From contig NC_062219.1 in NCBI RefSeq assembly GCF_902686445.1, forward strand, positions 147,914,057 to 147,978,056: a DNA stretch of 64,000 bases, given 5' to 3'. The DNA is from Sciurus carolinensis (taxonomy: Eukaryota > Chordata > Mammalia > Rodentia > Sciuridae). The position numbers and the translations under genes are program-made. The notes below the pieces were generated by a model, which did no database searches, was not told the origin of the DNA, and worked only from the letters and a program-made list of their open reading frames with translations. How positions within the stretch are numbered: the stretch's first letter is position 1; each line of letters opens with the position of its first letter. Positions 12,984-27,900 of this stretch are shown in pieces.

Positions 12984-15900
12984 TGTTGGGGATCAAACCC
13001 AGGGCCCTCCCTGCACATGCTAGGCAAGCATTCCACCACGGTCCCCATCTTTTTAAAAAGGCCTCACACATTGCCCAGGATGACCTTGAGCTTGCAGTCC
13101 TTGGGCCTTCATCCCCTGAGTCAATGGGTGACTGGAGTGTTCCACCACACTTGGGGTGATGCTCCCTGTTAATGTAAGAGGTTGAGCAGCTCTAATGTGT
13201 CACTGATGAGTAAGCTAAGGAGGGACTTCCCTCACCTGAAAACAGCCCTAAGTTTTCCTGCTGCGACACCACTGTGAAATGGGCCTGCTCAGTCCTGGCT
13301 CCCAGCTCCTGGGTCGGAATTCTGAAGGACTATGTCAAAAACAAAAGTGAGTAGTCACGACCTCAAGTGTGGCAGCACAGGGAAAAAGACCCTTTAGAGT
13401 GGCTAGGGTTTGGCTGGGTGCCTGTAATCCCAACTCCGGAGGTTGAGGTGGGAGGATCACAAGTTCAAGGCCAGTCTCAGCAACTTAGTGACGCCCTAAG
13501 CAATTTCGAAATAAAAAACAAAAAGGGCTGGGGATGTGGCTCAGTGGTTAAGCACCCCTGGGTTCAATCCCCACGTGGTACCAAAAATATTTTAAAAACC
13601 AGTCACAGTGTGGATTTGTATGGCTGGTGCTATGCTTTGTGTGGGTGTGGTGCTGGGGAAGGAACGCAGGGTCTCAGACGGCTAACCACACACTTGTATC
13701 ACTGAGGTACGCCCCAGGCCTGGTACGATATTCTTCAAGAGAATAGAGCACTGAGAATAGACACATATTTTAGAGTTCACAATTTGATAAAAAATCAGTT
13801 TTAACTCAAGAGGTTAAGCCATTTTTAAAAATGCAAATAATCAATCCTTACAATTTCCCTGAAATGGGACACTTAGCCAGTTGATAACCCCATTTTCTTT
13901 CTTTCTTTTTTTTTTTTTTTGTGGTACTGGGGATCGAACTCAGGGCCTTGAGCTGATAACCCCCATTTTCTAAGGTCACAGTTTACAACACTCAAACTTG
14001 ATGTTTTATCTAACATCTAAGATTTACTGAGGCACGAAGTTTTATGGCAGAAACAGACCTCGGAGAATTATTATCTTCTGCACCATTTTTGACAAGGGAA
14101 AAAACAGGAGAGAGAGAGAAAAAAAAAAAAACACAACAAAACAAAACAAAACCTCAAAGTTATAAATTAGCCAGCCAAGGCAGCCACTTCACCAGGGCAG
14201 GACCAGATGAAGAGCCAGGTCTCCTGACTCCAAAGTCTCCTGCTCACTCTTCCTACCAAGCCCTGCAGCTGCCCCAGAAGATGAAGACCAAGTGAGACTG
14301 AAGTGGGATGAGGCTTCTACAATCCAACTCCCTGTTCCCAGGAGGAGAGAGGGGACAGAGAGAAGCCACCCCCAACAGAAGAGAGCTGGTGCTCAGCTCT
14401 TCCTTCACTCTGGAAGAAGCGCACACGGACTTGAAGAGGGAAGGCCAGGGTCTGGAGATGCCATCCCTTCTTAAAGCCCGACGGTCTGTGCCGTGATTTT
14501 TAACTTTCAGAAAAACCTGTCTAAACGCCAAAAGGGTCTGAGATGGGGGATGAACCACTGGGAGACTGGCAGGGCTTCCGCTCAGGCTCACAGACAGCGG
14601 GAGGGAAGCAGATTAGTCATCCTCCCTGGTCCCCAGCTCCTATCTGGTGGTAATCTGGGGCATGGGGAAACACACGCCCTCTCTCAGGCCGTGCAAGGGC
14701 AAGTTCCTAACTTGAAAGCTTATTCTCGAGGACAAGAGAAGAGGTCTGACTGGCACTATGAAGATCAATTCTTTCAAGTTTTCATTTTTTAATTTTTGAA
14801 TAAAAGCATAAGATTTTGGAAATGGAGCTTGAATGGACAAAAATGATCATGAGGACAGCTTTATGATTAAAAAAAAAAAAACAGGAGTAATGCTTTCAAG
14901 AGAACCGGATCATTATGAGAGTGTATGGAAGCAACTTAGTGAAATTCAAGTGGATCAGGCCAGGCAGCAACGTCAAATGTCCAACATAGTTCAGGCCAGA
15001 CGTAAAGTAAACCTGCCTAAAGTGAACAACGACTACAGCATGAATATGTGTTTATATAAAGTTATGATTAATTCACAATAAGCAAACAGGTATTTTAAAC
15101 CTAGGAAAAGGGCAATGGGTGGAAAGGCGAATGGGGGAAGATCTGTGATTAACGTGAGTTCCACTAGACTCCCAAGCAGCCCGTCAGAGATCATCGGCTT
15201 CCTTATTCCGCAACATCCAATTTCTTTGCCCCAGTGCTGGGGGTCCAGCCCGGGGTCTCATGCCACTGAGCCGTACCCGCTACCCCTCACCTCTGTTCAA
15301 GACCGTTTCACATCTGCGTGTCTTACCTGGTAACTGTCTAGCCCTCTTTGGAGTTTGGTGGACCTGGCAGTTACGCAGCCAATGGATACTGACAAGATGG
15401 CTTCGACCATGAGCGGCAGCGTCCCCGAATGCTGAACCGGTTTGACCGTGACTTGCACTCTACGGGAATGACCCTGCAGAGGTGTGGTGGAGGTGGGGGA
15501 AGACAGGTGTCAGGAATGGGGATGGGAGACATAGGAGGAGAAATAAGGGAAGGAAGTATTAGGAAATGGAGATACAAATAATTAGCGAATTCCCAGAAAC
15601 CATGCCAGAGTGGAAACACAGAACGCACAGCATGACGAGTACCTGTCTGAGCTGAAAGATACCCCCCGTGTTGACATCTTTAGCCTGATGAAGTTCCACA
15701 GCGGCATATTCCCCTAACTCATTCAGTTCTAATATGGAGATCCACATCTCTATTCTTCGAGTTACTTCATTCCACCTGCAAAACCCAACAGGAAACAGCA
15801 TCACCATCCAGGGATGCCGTTAGGAACAGGAGCAAGTCACTAGCCACTGTGCGTCCCCTCATGGGGACATATACCACCTAGGTGATCTTATTACCGACTC

Positions 15901-18900
15901 CTCAAACAACCCCGAGGCATGGGCTTGTATTTATGGAGACAGAACTTACCTTCAGTGACATGCCCAGATTTCCAGTTGAGAGTTTGAAGCTTGGACAAAG
16001 GCACACATCTGTGGACCCCCTCCCACCACCACTCAGAAAGTTTGCTCACCTCCCTCCCCGTCAATCGCCCCAGCCTGTGGGAGGTGGGCACCTTCACAGG
16101 TGAGTTCTTCTGGTTCCAGAACTTCATATAAATGGGATCACACCATGTGGACTCTTTTGGTCTGGATTCTCTCCTTTCATATAACCATTTTGAGATTCAT
16201 CCAAATGGACATCAACAGTTCTTTTTTAATGCCGAGTAAGATTCTATAGTATTTGTTTATCTATTCACCCATTGACTGACATCTGGGTTGTTTGTAATTT
16301 TGGGGTACTACAGATAAAACTGAAATGAACATTTGTATACACCTCTGTTTGTAGACTTAAGTCTTCATTTTTCTTGAGTAAATACCTAGGGGTGGGACTG
16401 TTGTCCGTTTTCCAGATGGTGGTTTATGTATTAATTTTCATACTGATATCTTTTTTTAAAAAAATTTTCCCCCAGGGGCACTTAACCACTGAGCCACATG
16501 CCCAGCCCTATTTTGTATTTTATTTAGAGACAGGGTCTCACTGAGTTGCTTAGCATCTTGCCTTTGCTGAGGCTGGCTTTGAACTTGCGATCTTCCTGCC
16601 TCAGCCTCCTGAGCCACTGGGATTACAGGCATGTGCCACCATGTCTGGCTCACAGTGATATCTTTTGATGGGCACAGCTTTCAATTTTGATTAAGTACAA
16701 TGCAAAGATTTTTTTCTTCTCTGATTAGCATTTTCTGTAGCCTCCCTGAGAATCTGTGACCAACTCAAAATTGTGAAGATATCCTCCTGCTTTCTTCTAT
16801 GGGCTTTATAGTTTTAGCTTTTGCATTTAAAGCTAGGATCCATCCCAAATGAATTTTTGTGTACAATGTGAATTCCAATCAAGGTTGATTCTTTTTCACG
16901 AGGCTATGCAGCTATTGCAGTCTCATCTGTTGAAATAACTACCCTCCTGCTGTATTTCTCTAGTGCCTGGTTGCTCCTTCGATTATTCTCATTTCACAGA
17001 GGAAGCAGGCACGGAGACGTTGAGTGACTTGTCCAGGGTCACAAAAGCAGCCCCGGCAGCGAAAGTCTGGATTCTCACTCACCGTGGAACCGATCCTGTG
17101 CCTCCAGCTCACAGCCCATACGCACCTGTCATGCAATGTTCGGGTCTTAGCGTGAAGAGAATCCACTTCCCAGATGGAGCTGCCATTGCCAGCACACCGG
17201 TGGCCCCAGACCTCAATCGCCAGTGCTCCGTCTGATATGAACTCCAGGAACTCCTCGGTGACGTTCACCACGTAGTCCTGGTAAGGAAGGAGAGCACGAC
17301 AGGAGCCGCGCGTAAGCAGACTGCAAAATCCTTTGGCTCTCAACTGATCCGTGCTGGAGGGCTTTAGCCTGATTTCAACCTTAAACCCAGCCCTTCGATT
17401 TTAAGGGAAAATGATAAAGAAGCACAGAATATTGGATCTGGAAGGAAACTGTGAGGCAATTTAATTCAACTGCTTTCTTTTCTAAGGGAGGAAACTGAAG
17501 AGAACAAAGTCATAGTGCTAGTTGTCTTTCTGCAGAGCTCAGTTTGCATCCTCTTCCTGGGCACTCCTGGTTCTGCTGTGCCACTCTGACTTCTACCTGG
17601 CACAGACTAATGCAAAGGATGGGTCCGCACCGTGGCTTGGGAGACCAACAACGGAATTCAATTTCCTATGGTTATCTTCATGACTTATGTCTGCTCCTGC
17701 CCTTAAGCCCTGGCACCTCAGTTCCTCATTCTAGAGCACAAACAGATGACTGTGTGGAAATGGATACTGAACTGACTGAGAAATGTGGCAGATCACCCCA
17801 AATTATGCAGTTGGCAAAGAAACAAAGTCTTTTTTCTTTCCATTAGCCTCTCAGTGGAATCCAAGTGGATACTCTCAGGTGGAGTCACTCTGTGACTGTA
17901 ATTTCTAGAAACAATGTGTCATATTGAGTTATACCACGTTCTCATTTTTATTTGGAGACAGACCCAGATTTTTAGAAGGAAAAGAAACTTAGGGTTACAC
18001 AGTGCACCTAAGGCTCTAGAAGTAGTTTATATTAAAATAGTCTTTAACCAGGATGCACCTAAAATTCAGATGTTGTCCTTCTAAAGAAACAGCTTTGTGG
18101 ATCTGAGGAAAGATGAGGAATATTTAAAAGAATATTCAGAGAACAAACTGAGCATGGTGGCACATACCTATAATGCCAACTACTTGGGAGGCTGAGGCAG
18201 GAGGATTGCAAGTTAGAGGCCAACCTAGTAAGACAACTTAGTCTTACTTAGTCTTGGGGCAACTTAGTAAGACTCTATCTCAAAATATAAAATATATAAA
18301 AAGGACTGGGGATGTAGCTTAGTGGTGAAGCATCCCTGGGTTCAATCTTTAGTACAAAAGAAAAAGAATATTCAGAGAATAATAACAAAAGAATAATTAA
18401 TAAAGATTTGAAGAACAGACTTGGCAAATACAGGTCAAGAAACGAAGGCTGTATTTAGAAAAAGACTTGACAATCTTTACATAAGTGAAATTTGATAGGT
18501 AGTGATATGAATGTGTTTTCCAAGTGTAGAATCAGGAAGAATAGGCACAATTTACAAAAGAAAGGGTCGTGAAGATCTATCAAGGATTGTCTAGGAAAAG
18601 GAAAATTGCAAGAGGATAGAGTTGCTGACAGTCTCCTGTGAAAGAAGAAAAGCAGGTAAATACCTCAGTCCATGAACTCACCTTTTCCATTTTACAGTTT
18701 CTTTAAAAATTCATACAGAATGCTGTGCTTAGCGTACTATGCCATACTCAAGAGAATGAGAAATATCTACAACAACTTGCACAGTATGCCAACAATTTTG
18801 CAGTGTTTAATGTGATCCTATTTTTGTGAAGCATTTTTAAATAAGTTATGTGTTCATGATGTAGAAGTGTGTATCTAGGCCCCTTTATGTGTGCACACAC

Positions 18901-21900
18901 ACTTATCATACACATACGAGAGTTGTTAAGCATAGAAAATATTTTACTAAAACACATGGCAGGGTACAGTGGCACATGCTTGCAGTCCTGGCTACTTGGG
19001 AGGCTGAGGCAGGAGGATCCCTTGAGCCCAGAAGTTCACGGCCAGCATGGGCAACACAGTGAGAACCCAGCTCAAAAAACAAACAAACAAATAAACAAAC
19101 AAAAAAACCAAGTATAGAAAACGGTCACTGGTGGTCAAACTGCTATAGAATTAAGATTGCAAACTGAAGTCTTTCAGATTTTTTTTCCAATATCTAAATT
19201 ATTCAAATGGGCAAAAAGTTCATTTTGAGGTTAAAAAGTAAAATAAGATGTTTTGTTTAATGAAAACTCTGTGGAGAAAACTCGGAAGTTGCCATTGGCT
19301 CTGACAACTGCTCCCAGCTCCACGGCCCCCAAGAGTTTGCTTTCTGGCCCTGTTTTTCTGCAGCGCTAGACGCTGAGCCCAGGGACTCACAGGCCAGCAT
19401 GTGCCCCACCTCTGAGTCACTCCCAGCCCTGCAGATCAGTCTGCCTGCATCTGTACCTTACAGTGAGAGAAGGTCACTGTGTACTGAGCATCCTTGGACT
19501 GAGGCGAGGGCACATCTGGGTCCACCACCGGGGCAGCCACCGCAGACTCGCACTGGTCCCAGAACGTGTACTGGCAGAAGACGAAATTGGACAGGCTTAA
19601 GGGCAGCCCCGTTGCCTCTTTGATTTTTACCTGAAGAGATTAAAATAAGCAAATGTAACTCCCATGAAGGAAACACTCAACTACACGTTATTGTCTCAGC
19701 TGTCTCAACTTTAAGAGTAGGTGGATAAAAAGCAGCCCATCCCTTTGACATCTGAGAATATCTGACACTATTTCATGAAGGGTTCCATGGATCATGAAAT
19801 CCGTACCAGAGATCTCTACCCACAACAGAAAACTTGGCGACAAATGCACCCATCCCTGTAAAATCCTCCTAATGACTGAGTGTCTGATATAGATGTGACC
19901 TTTACTAGAAAGACACAATTCACTAAGCAAGACACACTCCTCACATGCCAAACACATAGTGAGCCCACCACGCCTGTGGGTTTAACCAACAGAGGATGGA
20001 AAACATTTTGAAAAAAAAATCATGCCTGTGTTGAACACTCGTAGATTTCCCATCATTTCCTAAACAACACAGTCTAGTAACTCCCTATGCACCATTTACG
20101 TTGTATTACACGGTACACGTGATCTAGAGATTAAAGGATATGAGAGGGTGTGCAGATCACATGCAAATCCTCCTCCACTGTATCTAACGAACTGCAGCCG
20201 CTATGGACTCTGGTGTCTGTCGTGTGTCCTGGAACCAAATGCCCATGGATGACGACGGGGGGGATACACATGCTTTTGGAATTCTACTTCGGAAAGTGTG
20301 CTATGCTTCTGGAGAAAGGGCCGCCCATCTATTTTCAGACGATTTACGTGTCACTACTCTGGATGAAAAGGTCTCATCAACTTCTGGGCCCTGGGTCTGC
20401 CCTCCAAGGTCACTTTCAGGCGCCCCTGGGGCACGTTCCTCTCACCCGGCAGGTCAGCTTCTTGACCCGGTGAACCACCTCTCCGCTGCCGTCCACGACC
20501 TCCAGGCTCCCGCTCTCGCTGGAGTTCTCGGAGGAGTCGTCCTCCACCACGCGCTCCGGGGCAGCTCCCGTCACCCGCATCACCTCCACGTGCAGACGCC
20601 CTGCGACCTGGGCCGGGGGATGGGACACCGTGGAGTTAAGTAGCATTCCAACCACAACACGGACCTGACTCAGAAGCGCCCCCCTCCACCTGGGAGCAGC
20701 TCTGCGGCCACCACTCGGCCATGCCCAGCGGTGGGAGACCCACCATGCCCAGAGCCCCTCAGTCCCTGCTCCTGCAAGAGTCCTGCCTTCCTTTGAGCTA
20801 AACTTGCCTCCCCGCACCTTGCCTTCTGGAAACATCCTCAGTCTTACTTTGTACTTCAGGTCAACCCAGGAACAGCTGGAAGGCAGCTCTCACATTGTGC
20901 CTGGGACCCTCTATTTCCATGTTTGTTTATACATTCATGCTTGCATTCATTTGCCCAAATGCTTCATGAACTTATTTATTTCAAATACCTAGGCTCATGG
21001 GACACCAAGATAAAGACACAGACCCTGACATGAGGGAACTCCCAGCCCCGTGGGAAAAGACAGAGAAGTCGAAATCCTATCAGAATATGCAGACACAGGG
21101 TAAATATGTACAGGATCGATTCATCTCCTCAACAAATATTCACTAAGAATTGATGGAGCTTAGCCGCGCTCGCGTTGGTAAACCACACAGACGTGGCTCC
21201 TGTGCTCACGGGATAGAGAACAGTTGTAACTCAGCCTGGGCCCCGAGGGGGGCGATCCCCATGCCGGGAAGAACAGCATGAAGAAGGCCAGGCAGGTATG
21301 AAGAAGCGGTTCTTCTAAAGCTGTTTTTCCTTACGGGCTTTACATTCTCTCATGTGGTGGCAGTTCTTGGGTAGGGGCCAGTTTAGGGTTCCTCCTAAAG
21401 CCGCTTGCACAGAACTGAACTCGAGTGCAGAGCAGTGCCGAAGGGGTCCTCGGAGCCCTCCTCCAGCCGGTCCCTTCCATCACGCAGGCCAGGCTGGATG
21501 ACCGCCTGGGAGGGGACCACGTTCTCAGCGCTGCTGTCGCCTTGGCAGGGAGGGCTGGTTTGAAAGGCAGCTCAGGGTCAACTTCCACAGGGCAACTAGC
21601 ACTGGCACCAAGGATCTCAGAGAAGTTAATTGATGATATTTGACAAGTGAGACAAACAGGAAGTAGTAAGGAGGAGGAGAAGCCAGGAAATGTGATAAAT
21701 CGGCCAGAAGATAGTGGTTCGTATGTATTCTTTGACCGTTTTTTTGAGAATCTAATACATTCGTAATGTAGTTTCAGGGGGCTTCATGAAATATCAAAGC
21801 CCACCTCAGACCCTAATTTAAAAACCCCGAGCAAAGGTCTCGGCCACTAGATTCCTTTGCCATATGAGCTATATAATTTTGGGGTAGGGTGGGGTAATGA

Positions 21901-24900
21901 GGCAGGAACTCAGGGGTGCTCTACCACTGGGCTATATCCCAGTCCTTTTTATTTTTCATTTTGAGACAAGTTCCCACTAAGTTACTGAGGCTGCCTTCAA
22001 ATCTGCCATCTTCCTGCCTCAGACATCGAGCTGCTGGAATGACAGCAAAAGCCACCGTGCCCGGAGAGCTGTGTATTTTTTCCCTCCTGGTACCAGGGAT
22101 TGAACCCAGGGGTGCTTAATCACTGAGCCACATCCCCAGCCCTTCTAATTTTTTTTATTTTGAGACAGGATCTCTCTAAGTTGCTTAGGGCCTTGCTAAG
22201 TTGCTGAGGCAGTCTTTGAACTTGTGATCCAACTACCTTAGCCTCCTGAATTGCTGGGATTACAGGTGTGCACCACCGCACCTGTGCATTTTTAAATTGC
22301 TTTTATTTTTACAGACTACATTTTGATTCACTGTACACAAATGGGGTACTTTTCATTTCTATGGTTGTACAAGCCATAGATTCACACCATTCGAGTAATC
22401 ATACGTGTACACAGGGTGATGATGTTGGTCTCAGTCCACCATCTTTCCTTCCATCTCCTCCCCCTTCATTTCCCTCTAAGCAATCCAACACGCCTGAGCT
22501 GTGCATTTTTAACATGGTAAAAAGCAACGCTGTGTACTGGTCCAGAGCAGAAAGGTGGGGGTGGCTACGCATGGATGTGGGCTGTGAACCCGCATTCCAC
22601 CAGGCAGCTGGGGTCCCCTTCCCAGCACTGCTCTGGGGAGAACGGCGTCTTATTTGCGGCCTGCTCTTAGAGTCACCACACCAGGTGGTACTTCAAGTTA
22701 GTATGTTATGAAGGACAAGCTAGGAAGTACGGGCATTACTAAACTGCAAACAAAAACATCAGCTGGTGAAATGGGTTTAAAAAAGAAAAGGCTTGAACCT
22801 GAACATTTTCCAAAATGTCTTAGGCCTACATAAAGCTACGTATCTAAATGACTGAAATATGAGAATTTACAAGTGGGTAAAAATGGGTTATTTAAACTTG
22901 TTATTTTGAATACTTTGGGTTTCCTAATAATCCTACCAAGTTATATCATCTTATAAACATCATTTAGGGTCCACAAAAGAACTAAAGATATGAGATTGCC
23001 TTTTAAAAGGGAGACTGATATGGGGCATGGAACTGAATCTTGTTTCTAAAAGATTTCCAGTTTAATTATAAACAAAAAACAAAACAAACCTTGTGAACCA
23101 CAAATGTCACACGTTATAATTATCTTCTAAGACCATGACTTAATATTGAGAGTTTCTACTAATACCAGAGATTTGCAGAGAAAAGAGCAGGCAGATCATG
23201 CCCTTCTGCCGTGATTTCTTCGTCTAACTCCTGACCCTTTAAGAGAATTCACACCTGTATTTTGAGGCGACCTGTCCTTACCTCCCCCTGCTGGCTGATG
23301 ATGGGGACTGCGTACTGAAGCTTCACGTCACAGAACAGGCACTCCAGGAACACGTTGGCCACGCCAATCAAGTTGTGGTTCTCCTGGGCTTCGTAAAAAG
23401 GGTCCCCTCGCTTTCCGTACAGCCTCTTGGCCTGAGCAGTAAGGAGGATGAGCAGAAGGCAAAACACCAAGTTTGTATTATTTAAAAACAGCATTAGAAA
23501 AAAATCATTTTTAAGGAAGCAATAATGGAAATAATAAGAATCGTATTTATGTCCTGAAGCAGATCAGCACATGAGATGGGCTTCCTTTTTGGGAACTAAG
23601 GATTCCCATGGAAGATTCTCAGCTGCTGCCTCCTCTTCCCCGTCACGCCTGCCTGCGGTTTTTCCGTCCCACTCCTCTGCTTTGCCTGATGACCTTTGCC
23701 ACGTCTTCTATTACTGATGTCCAAAAAAGTGGATCATGTGCACTAAAATTACTTTGCCCCGTCCACCCAGCTAAGGTCACAGATAGGGGCGCATGCACAC
23801 GTGAAAGAATGCAAAACCCACGCTGGTTCCAGACCCGCTGATTTTCAGGACAGTGACACCAGCATAGCTCTACCTCCGACCCGTCCCTGTGACTTGAAAT
23901 GAGATCGTGCTGCAGGTTCTCTTCATTCTGTCCCCATCGTGCAGTGCTACTGATGCCACTAAAACTTTCAAAATCACTGTTTTCTGTGTCATGGGTGTGT
24001 GTGCACGTGCAAGTATGCACGTGTGTGTGCGAGCGTGTGTGCGCGTGTGCACACACAGGTGTGTGTTTCAGGTGGCTACATCATCGGTGGCCTTGGCGTT
24101 TGATGTAACCCAGTCTCCTTCACGTCTTGTCCTTTACCTCAGGAACGTTCTCCTTCCATTCTTGATAAAGGTCCCTCATGTCAATTAATTTATTCTCCAG
24201 CTTCTCGATGGCCCAGACTTGGGTGCTCTTTCCCTTTCTCCTCACTTGAATGGCAGGTTCGCTCACGATCGCACCTCTCTGCATAATGAAGAAAACCAGC
24301 AAAATAAACACTGCAGCTTTTTTTTTTTGATTATTAAATCCTACCCACATACACTCTCACATTAAAGTACAAAGTTTGCAAAACACATAAAAAGTATACA
24401 CAAAACCATTCTCTTACCTGGGCAGTACTGTGGTTTGTTTTCTATCTTCTATGCATATCTGCGCACACACTTTTCATTTATCTTTTATTATTCATTTATT
24501 TGGTACTCGGAATTGAAACCAGGGGTGCTTAACCACTGAGCTACATTCCCAGCCCTTTTTACTTGTTATTTTGAGACAGGTTCTCACTAAGCTGCCTAGC
24601 AACTCATTAAGTTGCTGAGGCTGACCTCAAACTTATGATCCTCCTGTCTCAGCTTCCCAAGTCACTGGGATTACAGGCATGTGCCACCATGTCTGGCTAC
24701 GGTTTTTAATTTTTATCATAACCAGGATCAAACAAAATATATCATATCCCAATCTTCTCACCCGTTTTTATGTTGTTATTGTTTTCTTAATGTTCTTCAC
24801 AAACATGATTTTTAATGGCAACATAGCAAACCAGCGTTTGGATGTACCACACATATGACTGATTATTCTGTTATTGAAAAGTTTTTTGCTACTATGAAGG

Positions 24901-27900
24901 CCACTAAGACAGCAACCTTGTATATGAAGGACATAAAAGTACATAGACTTCTAGGGTTATGGATTCAGAACTACTGGGTCAAAAACTACAACCCAGCAAG
25001 ATTGACAAAGTGCTCCCTGACTCCCTTCCTGGATTGAAAAACGAATGGATGAAGAGCTGTTTTCTTCCCAGTCCACTCCTCCACCCCCACCACAGGAAGA
25101 ATTCTCCAAGTTGAAATGACAGGAAATTCCCAGTGGCTGTGCATGGGAAGACAGACGGCACAAACACCTTCCTTCCTCTTAGGACTCACTCTTTGAAAGG
25201 TACTCTAACAAAATACAGACAGCCCCCATTTATTTGCAAGGGAAAAGCAGGCATGATCACTTAAGTATGTTTCTGCCTTTAGGAAAGTATTTAAATTAGC
25301 AATTCCTTTAGCACTAAATCCTGCATAGCCTGCTTAGTGAATGCAGGATCTAAGGGCTTTGTTTAATGAGCATTCTTTCCTGAAGAAGTGTACATAGGAA
25401 GGCTTAAGAAAGAATAAACACCTTGGTTCATACCTGTGGACTTCAGTTTCCGGTGCTGCTGACTACTGTCCTTCTTAAGGACATCCTTACCTTTCGATTG
25501 GCACTGAGGTTGGCAGCAGGGATCTGGAGAGTCACTTGGTAATCAGTGAGTTTGCTCATTTCCTCAGCCAAGAAGTTTGCTTCCCTCACCAGGGTATTAG
25601 CTTTCACTAACTGCTCTCGTAGTTTGGCCAGGCTTTGCCGGAAGAGTTCATCCCTGTGGGGTCACAGAAAAGGAAATGAGCCCGTCCAAAAATAAAAAAA
25701 AAAATGCAAGCCTGTTTCTAAGTGAGTCTCTTTAAAAAATGGCAGAAAAACCCTTTCAGACAAAATTTTCCAACCTGTTTTACCAAGTCCCCTCTGATCC
25801 CTCCGGCCCATGGCTGGGTTAGCTCCTGGAATCACAGCAGCGGGCAAAGCTGCAGAGGGACAGAACGAAGAACCAGGTTTTGGGGCCAGGGTGGTAGCTC
25901 AGTAGTAGAGCATTTGCTTAGTATGAGCCAGTAAGGCCCTGGGTTCAATCCTGAGCAGCAAAAAAGGAAAAGTTACATTTAAAAAACTATCAGGTTTTGA
26001 TATGAGGATTAAAAAAAATTTTTTTTTGAATAAAGGAAACTTTCGGGAAAAAGAAATGACTTTTGTGTGCTGCAGGCTGGCAGGGGTGTTGGGTTGTGAG
26101 GTGAGGGACCTGGAATTAGAAGAAGAAAGAAATGGAGGATTTCTTCAGTTGGTAAAGGTCATGCCGCGCTCAGCACCCTGCTCTCCGACTCTGCAGCAGC
26201 CAGAATTCTTTTTCTCAGCTGTGCACAATAGCACTTGGTGATAAAAAGCTGCTCTAGCAACCCGACTGGGTCGGAACCCCCTTACAGGCTCTTGGCTCCA
26301 CGTCTTTTGCCTCCACATCTGTCGTGATTACTTGATCAGGCTGCAAGGCCCCTCGAGCAGGGTGATGTCCTTTCTGTTTCCATCACACTTAGCTCCTGGT
26401 CAAGCGCATGGCCAGCGGGAGACATTCAGAGATTCCCACTGCAGGGCCGAAAAGCGCACTCCTGGATCTCACTTCTGCATCTGGGTTCAAGGAAAGCCAG
26501 TCGAGCCACTGCTCCGTGCCCGACACACACGGCGTCTCTGCTACCTTTCGCACGGCCCCTGTCCTTGCTGGGAGAAGATGAGCTCAGAACACACGCTCCT
26601 GCTCCTTTCTCGTCCCTTCACAGATGACACAGGAGGCATGCTGGACGTCCCCAGGAGTTTCCTGACCAGCATCTCCACCCCCAGTCGCCCTCCTGGCTCT
26701 TGCGGTAGGCTCGGTCTCCTCTTTTTCCACAGCGTCCAGAACCCTGTTGACACTTCCTCTGAAGCATCTCCTGAGTCCCTCCACTACAGGGCAGTCTCCT
26801 GCCTCTCTCTGGCTCAAAATCTAGCAGGGGATAGCTCTCCCAGGGGATAAACCCCAGACACTCCCTCCTGCAGGTCTCCGACAGGTCGTAATAGTTTTAG
26901 ATTTAATTCTCCATGCTTCTCTATAAATCACCGTCTAGACTAAACAAAACAGGTCCGTTGCAACCTTCCAAATACATCCTACTTTCTCCATTGCTTTCTA
27001 TCTGTTTATGCCAATCCACGCATGCCCAGTGCCCTCTGACCGGGACTGGGGCTATCGCTTACTGGGAGAGGACATGCTTAGCATGGCAACTGAATCCAGA
27101 ACCTCCAACTGCTTAAAAAAAAAAAGAATAATAAGAAGAAAATAAGAGAGGGGGTGGGAAGGAAAAGAAATGCCCTCCTCTGTTTTCTGTCTGTTCAAAC
27201 TCCAAGTTCCAAACTCACTTGAAATCTTGCTTTCTCCATGAAAATCTCTGCAGAAGACTCATCTGCTGGGGTCTCATCCTCCACTAAACGACCATCATGC
27301 TGACCTTGCACTCTGCCCACAGGGTGACCACGCACTTCCTAGCTACGTCAATAAACACACGACCGTGGCTCCACATCGTTCTAGGCACTGGAGATGCGTC
27401 AGTGAACAAAACGCAGAACACGTTTTCCAGTGGAGAAGATAGAAAGCAAATCAATCAGTAACTAAAAAGTCACTGCATTTCCTGTCGTGGCCGTTCTTCA
27501 GTCTACAGCTATGACTTAATTTTGCACGTTACCATATCTGGCTCCAGATTACATCCTATGTATACAGAGGAAATACCCCACATTGGAAGCTCTCTCTCAA
27601 CTCGGACCAGCTTATTTTTTTTTTTTTTTTTTTTTTTTTTGCGGTGCTGGGATTTGAACCCAGGGCCTTGTGCTTGCAAAGCAAGTACGCTACCGACTGA
27701 ACTATATCCCCAGCCCTACGGGCCAGCTCTTAAACACACTTGATCCTCTGCCTGCAACACAGAGGCTCAGCCTCTCCCTATCAGACACAGTTCTTTTTTT
27801 TTGCGGTGCTGGGGACTGAACCAGGGCCTTGTGCTTGATAGGCAAGCACTCTACCAACTGAGCTACATCCCCAGCCCTCAGCCACACTTCTTGACCCAGT

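Noticed and set aside
20203..20643. 146-codon plus-strand frame
   Set aside because: It is the complementary shadow of KIF13A exon 17.
26332..26850. 172-codon plus-strand frame
   Set aside because: Intronic, no homology recognised, no splice or promoter context; GC-richer intron sequence gives chance frames.
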